NCBI GenBank assembly: GCA_016293915.1
Contig: JAEDCY010000066.1
Location: forward strand, 1 to 7,410
Reading direction: 5' to 3'
DNA length: 7,410 nt
Origin: Treponema sp.
GTDB lineage: Bacteria > Spirochaetota > Spirochaetia > Treponematales > Treponemataceae
Both the position numbers and the translations under genes were made by a program. The notes below the pieces were generated by a model. The model did no database searches. It had not been told where the DNA came from and saw only the letters and a program-made list of their open reading frames with translations. Below are positions 1 through 5,486 of the stretch, one piece after another; within the stretch, counting starts at the first letter, position 1; each line of letters opens with the position of its first letter.

Positions 1-83
1 GTATAAGTGCAGAAGCCCGCATAGTGACGGACCGCAGTACTGCAATGCAGATGGTGCTGCGTAAATTGGATTTTATTAATTAA
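1..83 (+). CDS. 3' end of an unidentified protein gene (partial)
   Basis: The frame starting at base 3 is open from the window edge to a TAA at 81-83. It gives 26 residues beginning ISAEARIVTDRST and ending VLRKLDFIN. The composition looks like real protein, and the other two forward frames stop at about bases 4-6 and 62-64. The pattern RIV-x-x-x-STAM followed by a hydrophobic helix loosely recalls the C-terminal helix of RsmE-type 16S rRNA methyltransferases (typically RVLRTETTAL), but this is a by-eye resemblance over too few residues to name it. No terminator hairpin follows, so read-through into the pyrKD leader is possible. Confidence 0.5.
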   Translation, partial: ISAEARIVTDRSTAMQMVLRKLDFIN

Positions 84-93
84 ATTGTATGAT
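66..93 (+). promoter_or_regulatory. candidate sigma70 promoter for pyrKD
   Basis: TTGGAT (66-71), a 16-base spacer and TATGAT (88-93, five of six consensus bases) lie at the end of the upstream gene and would give a leader of about 120 bases before pyrKD. Two other TTGACA hexamers (112-117 and 157-162) lack a good -10 partner. TTGAAA (177-182) with TATTGT (200-205) is correctly spaced but would start transcription almost at the ribosome binding site. In such AT-rich DNA all of these could be chance. Confidence 0.25.
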
Positions 94-188
94 ATTGTAA
101 AATGGATTAATTTGACATGCGAAAAAGAATCATAAAGAAAGAAGATAAAAGCTGATTTGACAGTTTCCCTAATGTGTTGAAAAAATCG

Positions 189-217
189 CCTTTTGCCAGT
201 ATTGTATTGCAAAGAGG
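189..217 (+). promoter_or_regulatory. possible hairpin covering the pyrKD ribosome binding site
   Basis: CCT-TTTGC (189-196) can pair with GCAAA-G-AGG (209-217), giving eight pairs with one bulged G and a 12-base loop. The 3' arm contains the AGAGG Shine-Dalgarno (213-217) that precedes the ATG at 224, so the fold would hide it. The pairing is seen directly in the sequence; any regulatory role is inference, and a stem this short can arise by chance. Confidence 0.25.
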
Positions 218-223
218 TAGAAC

Positions 224-2113
224 ATGTTTAAGGATTGTCAGGGAGTTCCATATCCGGTTTTTGCAAAGGGAGAAGTTACAGACTGTGCTTTTGTTGTAGG
301 CGCCATTCCTTTTGGTAGTGTTTCTTTATTGAAGGTTCGTCTGGAGGCTGGTTCTCAGGAGCCCGCTGCCGGACAGTTTTATATGCTGCATGCAATTCGG
401 TCTGATGTTTTGCTTGGCAGACCAATTAGTATTTATCATTCTGAAAAAAGAGCAGATGGTTCAGTTGAACTCTCGTTTTTGATTTTGCTGAAAGGTAAGG
501 GAACCCGAGAGCTTTGCTCCCTTGAGCCTGGCGATAAGCTTAATTTGATTGGCCCTTGCGGTAATCGCTTTCCTATGCCACAGTCGGTGGTTGAGTGCGC
601 GCGAAGCGCGTGTATCGAAACCACCGAGGAGCTCAACAATGGTGGTTTCGATACGGCCTCTGGCCTACTCAACCACCGTAAAGTGCTGCTCATCGGCGGT
701 GGCATTGGCGTAGCTCCTGTTGCGGGTTTTGCAGAAACTCTCCCGGCCAAAAGCTATGACTTTTATGCTTCTTTCAAGAGTGGCAGCTACGGACTTGAAA
801 ATCTAAAAGCAGAAAAACTTGTTATAACAACAGATGATGGAAGTGTCGGTATTCACGGAATGTTACCAGCTGCATTGACTGAGGATGTGCTTCGTGAGGG
901 TAACTACAGTGCAGTTTATGCCTGCGGCCCAACTCCTATGCTCGCTTATATTCAGAAAATCTGCCAGACAGTTGGCGTTAAGTGCTGGCTTAGTATGGAA
1001 GCTCACATGGCTTGTGGTGTTGGAGTTTGTCTTGGTTGTGTAATTGATACAACAGAAGGAAAAAAACGCTGCTGTAAAGAAGGCCCTGTTTTTGAAGGAG
1101 ATATTTTAATTTTTAATCCGGTGACAGAGGTAGCTGGAATTAAAGTACAGCCTCGCCGCGAGCCACTTGCAGAAGGACAGGAGCCGGATTTAAGTGTGGA
1201 CATTGGCGGAGTTCGCCTGCCAAATCCTGTTATTGGAAGTTCTGGAACATTTGGCTTTGGCGTTGAATATAAAACGCTTTTTGATGTAAACCGCCTTGGT
1301 GGCATTTCTAGCAAGGGGCTTACTCTTGAGCCTCGCCAGGGTAACGATGGAATCCGTTTGCAAGAAACACCGGCCGGTCTTATGAACAGTATCGGTCTGC
1401 AGAATCCAGGTATTCCTCATTTTATTGAACATGAACTTCCACAGATGATGGCTCTCAAGCCTGTCGTAATTGCAAATCTTTCTGGTTCATCTATAGAAAC
1501 TTATGTAGAAGGTGCAAAGCTACTTGATGCAACAGACGTCCCCCTTATCGAACTGAACATTTCGTGCCCGAACGTTTCCGCCGGGGGTGCCGCTTTTGGT
1601 ATGACCTGTGTTGGAGCAGAACAGGCAGTGCGCGCTGTACGAGCTGTGACTAAGAAGCCGCTTATTGTAAAGCTTACTCCTCAGTCTCACGAGCTGACCC
1701 AGGTTGCTCTTTCATGTATTGAAGCTGGTGCTGATGCAATCAGTCTGTGTAATAGCTTCCAGGGAATTGCAATTGATATAGAACGTGGTGTTCCTGTTTT
1801 CGATAAACTAAAGGCTGGCTTTGGCGGCCCTGCAGTGCGACCGATTGCTGTGCGCCTGGTTTATGAAGTTGTTGAGGCGATTAATAAACTCCCGGCTGAT
1901 AAGCGTGTGCCTGTAATTGCCATTGGCGGAATTGCCACCTGGGAAGATGCGGTTGAGTTTATTATGGCCGGTGCATCAGCCCTTCAGGTTGGAACTGCAA
2001 CCTTTGCAAATCCGTATACGATGGTTGAAGTGATAGATGGACTTGCCGCCTTTATGAAGAGAAAAGGCTATCACAACATCGAAGAAATGCGCGGACTGAT
2101 TCAAAAGAAATAA
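224..2113 (+). CDS. pyrKD: PyrK-PyrD fusion: NAD-dependent dihydroorotate dehydrogenase (class 1B)
   Basis: This 629-residue protein should oxidise dihydroorotate to orotate in pyrimidine synthesis and pass electrons via FMN, a 2Fe-2S cluster and FAD to NAD+. Residues 1 to about 300 are PyrK: the FAD motif GRPIS (65-69), the nucleotide-binding loop GGGIGVAP (158-165), and cluster cysteines C264, C269, C272 and C284, the last in CKEGPVF as in known PyrK. Residues from about 322 on are PyrD: SSGTFGFG (339-346), FMN lysine K364 in SSKG, NSIGLQNPG (388-396), NISCPN with catalytic-base Cys448, K483 in VKLTP, and the phosphate-binding GGI/QVGTA end. The two subunits are usually separate genes of about 260 and 305 residues; here they share one frame with a short linker. 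An insert at residues 121-152 is encoded by a palindromic repeat and accounts for the extra length of the PyrK half. The start is ATG 224 with AGAGG at 213-217. Confidence 0.95.
   Translation: MFKDCQGVPYPVFAKGEVTDCAFVVGAIPFGSVSLLKVRLEAGSQEPAAGQFYMLHAIRSDVLLGRPISIYHSEKRADGSVELSFLILLKGKGTRELCSLEPGDKLNLIGPCGNRFPMPQSVVECARSACIETTEELNNGGFDTASGLLNHRKVLLIGGGIGVAPVAGFAETLPAKSYDFYASFKSGSYGLENLKAEKLVITTDDGSVGIHGMLPAALTEDVLREGNYSAVYACGPTPMLAYIQKICQTVGVKCWLSMEAHMACGVGVCLGCVIDTTEGKKRCCKEGPVFEGDILIFNPVTEVAGIKVQPRREPLAEGQEPDLSVDIGGVRLPNPVIGSSGTFGFGVEYKTLFDVNRLGGISSKGLTLEPRQGNDGIRLQETPAGLMNSIGLQNPGIPHFIEHELPQMMALKPVVIANLSGSSIETYVEGAKLLDATDVPLIELNISCPNVSAGGAAFGMTCVGAEQAVRAVRAVTKKPLIVKLTPQSHELTQVALSCIEAGADAISLCNSFQGIAIDIERGVPVFDKLKAGFGGPAVRPIAVRLVYEVVEAINKLPADKRVPVIAIGGIATWEDAVEFIMAGASALQVGTATFANPYTMVEVIDGLAAFMKRKGYHNIEEMRGLIQKK
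585..678 (+). repeat. in-frame double palindromic element inside pyrK
   Basis: Two inverted copies of one unit are separated by 15 bases. Unit 1 (586-625, read on the minus strand) and unit 2 (641-677, plus strand) both begin GGTGGTTTCGATAC and end ACTCAACCACC. Between these identical arms the cores differ, yet each forms its own hairpin: CGCGC-GAA-GCGCG (598-610) and GGCC-TCT-GGCC (655-665). Consequently 585-596 pairs perfectly with 667-678 (12 bp) and 612-625 with 641-654 (14 bp). The spacer 626-640 contains a further CTCAAC, perhaps a remnant of the same end motif. The element keeps the reading frame and encodes PyrK residues 121-152. It is clearly richer in GC than the surrounding gene. 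This architecture is that of a REP-like or Rickettsia-palindromic-element-like dispersed repeat; whether it is dispersed in this genome cannot be seen here. Confidence 0.85.
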
Positions 2114-2118
2114 TGTAA

Positions 2119-2169
2119 TTCGAAACTTGTTTCGGAAGTTATAAATAGATCCTGAAACAAGTTCAGGAT
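2119..2169. repeat. double palindrome repeat after pyrKD
   Basis: Two short palindromes lie side by side. The first (2119-2136) pairs CGAAAC (2121-2126) with GTTTCG (2129-2134). The second pairs ATCCTGAA (2149-2156) with TTCAGGAT (2162-2169) around a five-base loop. Their cores are also complementary to each other: AACTTGTTTC (2124-2133) pairs with GAAACAAGTT (2154-2163). No T-run follows, so it is not a standard terminator. From general knowledge, palindromes of the type GTCATCCTGAAC-TTGTTTCAGGAT are dispersed repeats in several bacterial genomes. That this one is dispersed is inference. Confidence 0.6.
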
Positions 2170-2210
2170 GACATGAATGTATTAATTAAGAAATTCAACT
2201 TATTCTATAA

Positions 2211-2250
2211 AAACAGACCTCGTGGTACTTTTTGTATCGCGAGGTTTTTT
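2211..2250 (+). terminator. intrinsic terminator-like hairpin, ending at the esterase start codon
   Basis: Bases 2217-2228 pair with 2234-2245 in a 12-bp stem (two G-U pairs) capped by a TTTTT loop. A-rich sequence precedes it and a T-run follows, up to base 2250. This is the form of a rho-independent terminator and would end pyrKD transcripts. The ATG of the next gene is at 2251, directly after the T-run. The GAGG at 2241-2244, the apparent ribosome binding site of that gene, is inside the 3' arm. It may therefore also act as an attenuator or translation-blocking leader. Confidence 0.75.
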
Positions 2251-3486
2251 ATGAAAATCAAAAATTCATTTTTAGGAGTGGTTGTATTTTTTATGTGTAC
2301 ATCAACTTTGTCAGCAATTCCATTTAAAATCAGTGAAGCAAACTATCAGACAATGATAGAAAAATCTATTGTTAGTACTGGTAACAATGCCAGATTGAAA
2401 AAGGTACTTGCAAAAATCCGTAATGGAGAAAAAGTAAATGTTGCTGCAATTGGTGGATCAGTTACTGAAGGGGCAGGGCCTGCAAAATTTACAGATGGAT
2501 ATGCTTACCAGTTTTTCCATGCACTTAAGGCTAAGTATGCTCCGGGAAATGGGAAGAATCTTTCTTTTAATAATGCGGGGCTTAGCGGTACGGGATCTCT
2601 TCTTGGAATTGTCCGCTATCAGCATGATGTAGTAGAGGTTGGCAATATTCCTGATCTTCTTATTGTTGAGTTTGCTGTAAATGATAATGGTGATGTAATT
2701 TGTCAGCGTACGTTTGAAGCAATTATTCGAGAGGCTCTTACGTCAAATTCAGATTGTGCAGTAATTGCGCTTTATTGTATTGCAAGTTATGGAAATACTG
2801 CAGAACAGAAAAAGCCTGTTGCAGATTTTTATTCGCTTCCTCAAATAAATATGCTTCCGGTTGTAAAAGAAGCCATTGCAAATAAAGTTTTTACAAACGA
2901 ACAGTATCTTACAGATTATGCTCATCCAACATTCGAAGGACATCAGTTTATGTGTGATTGTCTGATGGGACTTGTGGATAAACTTGATAAGGCAAAGTCT
3001 GATTCACCGGTTGCAGTTCCCGAAAAGTCTTTTAAGGAGCCGGCCTTCTCTGGTATGAAAAGAATTTACCCGGATAACAAGGATTCAAATGTTCTTATTT
3101 CTACAGGTGATTTTACTGAAACAGATCGCAGCTGTCAGACTCTTAAAAAAACAAATACTTCGGACTTTCCTCAAAACTGGAAAAAAAAGATGGATGCAAA
3201 ATCAGAAAATCTTCCTTTCAAAATGGAACTTACTTGTAAGAATCTGATTTTTGTTTATAAAGTTCAAGCAAATGGAAGTGCAGAAAAATTTGGAAAAGCA
3301 GAAGTATATGTAGATGGACGTAAGGTTGCAACTTATGATGGTGGTAAGGCAGGCGGCTGGAATAACTGTGAGCCTAATCTCATTATTGATGAACGAACTG
3401 CGGCAAAGCATACCGTGCTTGTAAAAATGGCTCCAGGTTCAGAAAAATTAGGATTTACAATTGTTACAATGGGATATACTAAATAG
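2251..3486 (+). CDS. secreted SGNH/GDSL-family hydrolase (probable carbohydrate or lipid esterase)
   Basis: A protein of 411 residues from ATG 2251. Residues 1-22 are a signal peptide: MKIKNS, a hydrophobic core, then LSA before the likely cleavage site. It should act in the periplasm or outside the cell. Residues about 60-245 form an SGNH hydrolase: block I IGGSVTEG with nucleophile Ser70, block II NNAGLSG with Gly110, block III EFAVND with Asn144, and block V DYAH with Asp222 and His225. Residues about 265-411 form a beta-rich domain with AEVYVDGRKV and a final KHTVLVKM...KLGFTIVTMGY, as in accessory beta-sandwiches of bacterial esterases. Many relatives remove acetyl groups from plant polysaccharides, but the substrate is not readable here. 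An in-frame ATG at 2173 would add 26 residues before the signal peptide; I prefer 2251 because the secretion signal then starts normally. GAGG at 2241-2244 is the ribosome binding site, inside the hairpin above. Confidence 0.88.
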   Translation: MKIKNSFLGVVVFFMCTSTLSAIPFKISEANYQTMIEKSIVSTGNNARLKKVLAKIRNGEKVNVAAIGGSVTEGAGPAKFTDGYAYQFFHALKAKYAPGNGKNLSFNNAGLSGTGSLLGIVRYQHDVVEVGNIPDLLIVEFAVNDNGDVICQRTFEAIIREALTSNSDCAVIALYCIASYGNTAEQKKPVADFYSLPQINMLPVVKEAIANKVFTNEQYLTDYAHPTFEGHQFMCDCLMGLVDKLDKAKSDSPVAVPEKSFKEPAFSGMKRIYPDNKDSNVLISTGDFTETDRSCQTLKKTNTSDFPQNWKKKMDAKSENLPFKMELTCKNLIFVYKVQANGSAEKFGKAEVYVDGRKVATYDGGKAGGWNNCEPNLIIDERTAAKHTVLVKMAPGSEKLGFTIVTMGYTK

Positions 3487-3503
3487 CTGTATAATATTAT
3501 AAT
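3454..3503 (+). promoter_or_regulatory. AT-rich promoter-like region before the lyase gene
   Basis: Two perfect TATAAT hexamers (3490-3495 and 3498-3503) lie in the 51-base gap before the lyase gene, but neither has a good -35 at normal spacing. TTTACA (3454-3459) with TATACT (3475-3480) matches five of six bases at both boxes but has a short 15-base spacer. No terminator separates esterase and lyase, so the lyase may be transcribed both from the upstream gene and from here. Confidence 0.3.
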
Positions 3504-3537
3504 AGAAGAAAATAATTATATAGAAGGTTTGTTTTTT

Positions 3538-5112
3538 ATGAAAACAGTTTGTGGAAAGGATTTAACTATTGAAGATGTTTGTGATGTTGCACTTCGCGGA
3601 GAAGAAGTAAAATTACCGGAAGACAAAGCATTTTGGGAAACAATTGAAAAGAGCAGAAAGTTTCTTGAAGATTATATCGCAACAGGTGTTCCAACTTATG
3701 GTGTAACAACAGATTTTGGTGACAGTTGTCATAACCAGATTTCTGTTGAAAAAGCTGGAGAACTTCAGCGTGTTATTTGTACATATCATGGAATTGGTCT
3801 TGGTCCAAAGTTTGATCATGAAACTGCACGTGCAGTTGTTCTTGCACGTTTGAATGGAAATGTAAAGGGTGGACACTCAGCTATCCGTCCTCAGCTTGCC
3901 CGCATGATGGTAACCTTGCTCAACAAGGATATCATTCCTGTAATTCCACAGCTTGGTTCTGTAGGAGCTTCCGGAGACCTTACACCTTTGAGCTATCTTG
4001 GTGCAGTAATCATGGGACAGCGTGAGGTTTACTATAAGGGTAAGATTGTTCCGACAATGGAAGCTTTTAAAGCTGAAGGAATTGAGCCTCTTCCAATCGA
4101 AGCAAAGGAAGGCCTTGCAATTATGAACGGTACATCAGTTATGACAGCCGTTGCTTCACTTGCATGGAAAAAGGCAGAACGCCTTGCAAAAATTTCTGAC
4201 TTCCTTACAGCAGTAACTTCAGAAATCACTCGTGGTAAAGATACTCCTTTTGTTGCAAAGGTTAGCGAAATTAAAAATCACAAGGGACAGTGCGAAAGCG
4301 CCGCTTATGTTTATAACATCATCAAAGATTCAAAGCGTGTTTGGCGTTACGAAGACTTCCTTAATAATCAGATTGAAAAGCTTAATGGTAAAGGCTTTGT
4401 TGCTCAGACAAATAAGATTCAGGACCGCTACTCAATCCGCTGCGCTCCACAGATTACAGGCGTTTACCGTGATACATTGCGCTTTGCCCGCGATCTTATT
4501 ACAGAAGAATTGAACTCTGCAAATGATAATCCTCTTGTAGATATTGAAGCAGGACGTCTTTACAACACCGGTAACTTCTACGGTGGACACATTTGTGCAG
4601 CATGTGATTATATGAGAACTGCACTTGCAAACATCGCAGATTTAAGCGACAAGCAGGCAGAAGTTATTATCGATGGAAAGTTCAACGGACTTACAGAAAA
4701 CCTGATTCCATTTACACCGGCTGATCATCCACGCGCTGGTTTGAGACTTGGCTTTAAGGCTGCCCAGATTACAATCTCTGCTATTCGTGGTGAAGTTGCA
4801 ACTTACTGCTTCCCTGTATCTTTGACTTCTGCTCCAACAGAAGCTCTTAATCAGGATAAGGTTTCTATGGGTACAATTTCTGCACGCAAGTGGGCAGAGC
4901 AGATTGAGCTTGTATTCCTTCAGTTTGCAACTCATCTTCTTGCTGCTATGCAGGCAGTTGATCTTGCTGGAAAAGATGATTTTGCTCCATTCACAAAGAA
5001 GGTTCATGACGAAGTGCGTAAGATGAGTGCCTTTGTAGAAGACGACCGCGAGCTTGATAAGGAAGCTACTACAGTTGCTGAATGGCTCAAAACAACTGAA
5101 TTGTTTGCATAA
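3538..5112 (+). CDS. MIO-dependent aromatic amino acid ammonia-lyase (HutH/PAL family)
   Basis: A 524-residue cytosolic enzyme, close to the usual 500-520 of bacterial histidine ammonia-lyases. It should remove ammonia from an aromatic amino acid to give the unsaturated acid. The MIO cofactor forms from Ala144-Ser145-Gly146 in GSVGASGDLTPLSYLG. Other family residues visible are Tyr54 in PTYGVTTDFG, Asn197 in MNGTS, and Tyr298/Arg301 in QDRYSIRCAPQ, followed by NDNP (329-332) and GNFYGG (345-350). Two positions differ from canonical HutH. The selectivity pair is Tyr83-His84 where HutH has Ser-His. The segment NQDKVSMG (438-445) puts Gln where HutH has its essential Glu (Glu414 in Pseudomonas, QEDHVSM), as in phenylalanine and tyrosine lyases. 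No hutU, hutI or other histidine genes are nearby. The substrate is thus open: histidine, tyrosine or phenylalanine. Start ATG 3538 follows AGAAGG (3522-3527). Confidence 0.88.
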   Translation: MKTVCGKDLTIEDVCDVALRGEEVKLPEDKAFWETIEKSRKFLEDYIATGVPTYGVTTDFGDSCHNQISVEKAGELQRVICTYHGIGLGPKFDHETARAVVLARLNGNVKGGHSAIRPQLARMMVTLLNKDIIPVIPQLGSVGASGDLTPLSYLGAVIMGQREVYYKGKIVPTMEAFKAEGIEPLPIEAKEGLAIMNGTSVMTAVASLAWKKAERLAKISDFLTAVTSEITRGKDTPFVAKVSEIKNHKGQCESAAYVYNIIKDSKRVWRYEDFLNNQIEKLNGKGFVAQTNKIQDRYSIRCAPQITGVYRDTLRFARDLITEELNSANDNPLVDIEAGRLYNTGNFYGGHICAACDYMRTALANIADLSDKQAEVIIDGKFNGLTENLIPFTPADHPRAGLRLGFKAAQITISAIRGEVATYCFPVSLTSAPTEALNQDKVSMGTISARKWAEQIELVFLQFATHLLAAMQAVDLAGKDDFAPFTKKVHDEVRKMSAFVEDDRELDKEATTVAEWLKTTELFA

Positions 5113-5131
5113 ACAATAATAGATTGAAATG

Positions 5132-5169
5132 AAAAAGGCACGCTCGAAATTACCGGCGCGCCTTTTTTT
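5132..5169 (+). terminator. intrinsic terminator of the lyase gene
   Basis: GGCACGC (5137-5143) pairs with GCGCGCC (5156-5162) with a single A-C mismatch. The A-run 5132-5136 extends the pairing into the T-run 5163-5169. It starts 20 bases after the lyase stop codon, where a rho-independent terminator is expected. Confidence 0.85.
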
Positions 5170-5210
5170 ATCATTCCAAATTATAATGCTTCCTGAGTAA
5201 CGTTTACATT

Positions 5211-5306
5211 TCAAATGCAGACATCGTTTGTAGACATGCTTGTATTTTTGTTTCCAGACCAGGACTGTCCAAAGTGAAAAGTTTCGTAAACCTTTTCAAT
5301 TCTCAT
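5211..5306 (-). CDS. possible 31-residue peptide or gene remnant
   Basis: Reading the minus strand from CAT at 5304-5306 to the stop at 5211-5213 gives 31 residues starting MRIEKVYETFHFGQSW and ending NDVCI. The residue mix is protein-like, and the frame stays open upstream to about base 5403 without another start codon. There is no Shine-Dalgarno. A TATACT on the minus strand (5318-5313) would place a transcription start almost at the ATG, so expression would have to be leaderless. I do not recognise it. It may be a decayed gene fragment or chance. Confidence 0.2.
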   Translation of the reverse strand: MRIEKVYETFHFGQSWSGNKNTSMSTNDVCI

Positions 5307-5408
5307 AGTTTGAGTATATGCATAGAAGTTTTTATTGATAGTTTGATAAATTTCTAAATGGTGTGTTTTTTTCGGTAAAAAATAAAATTTTTTTATTAGA
5401 GTTTAAAT

Positions 5409-5437
5409 TTGCTAAATTGCCTTTCTAGGGGTATAAT
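5409..5437 (+). promoter_or_regulatory. sigma70-type promoter of the chemoreceptor gene
   Basis: TTGCTA (5409-5414), a 17-base spacer and a perfect TATAAT (5432-5437) are preceded by a very AT-rich stretch. Transcription would start near 5444, giving a leader of about 43 bases before the ATG at 5487. Confidence 0.65.
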
Positions 5438-5486
5438 ATTAAGAAAAACCAATATAAGTTTTATTGTTGAAAAAGGAGTTTTCAGC

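Larger units (their letters stand above)
5170..5486. other. long intergenic region between lyase and chemoreceptor
   Basis: About 317 bases without a confident gene. The left half (5170-5310) has near-coding composition and carries a minus-strand mini-ORF (5211-5306). It also contains a hairpin pairing GAAAAGTTT (5276-5284) with AAA-C-CTTTTC (5288-5297). The middle (5340-5408) is extremely AT-rich, with the AT palindrome AATAAAA/TTTTATT at 5381-5397, and could act as an UP-type promoter booster. The right part holds the chemoreceptor promoter and ribosome binding site. I see no recognisable riboswitch or tRNA. Confidence 0.5.

Noticed and set aside
117..155. 12-codon basic mini-ORF (MRKRIIKKEDKS) in the pyrKD leader
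   Set aside because: It has no Shine-Dalgarno, lies in A-rich sequence where such frames are common, and shows no features of a known leader peptide.
436..1432. Minus-strand open frames within pyrKD
   Set aside because: They are shadows of the PyrK/PyrD coding sequence, with implausible composition and no ribosome binding sites.
3529..3537. TTG at 3529 as start of the lyase
   Set aside because: The AGAAGG Shine-Dalgarno (3522-3527) would be only one base away; ATG 3538 is at a workable spacing and gives the normal MKTV-type N-terminus.
4642..5214. 190-codon minus-strand open frame overlapping the lyase gene
   Set aside because: It is antisense to well-conserved lyase motifs (from LSDKQAEVI onward), rich in Cys and Ser as expected from a shadow frame, and ends in the reversed terminator.
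5355..5378. Flagellar sigma28-like promoter (TAAA ... TTCGGTAA) before the chemoreceptor
   Set aside because: The gap between the two elements is 12 bases rather than about 15, and the -10 part matches poorly; the sigma70-type promoter at 5409-5437 is much better.
5409..5486. Upstream TTG start of the chemoreceptor at 5409
   Set aside because: This stretch contains the TTGCTA/TATAAT promoter and the AGGAG ribosome binding site for ATG 5487; the extra 26 residues look untranslated.
5170..5486. Riboswitch (for example a cyclic di-GMP type) ahead of the chemoreceptor
   Set aside because: No conserved aptamer core can be seen, and the best promoter leaves only about 43 leader bases.
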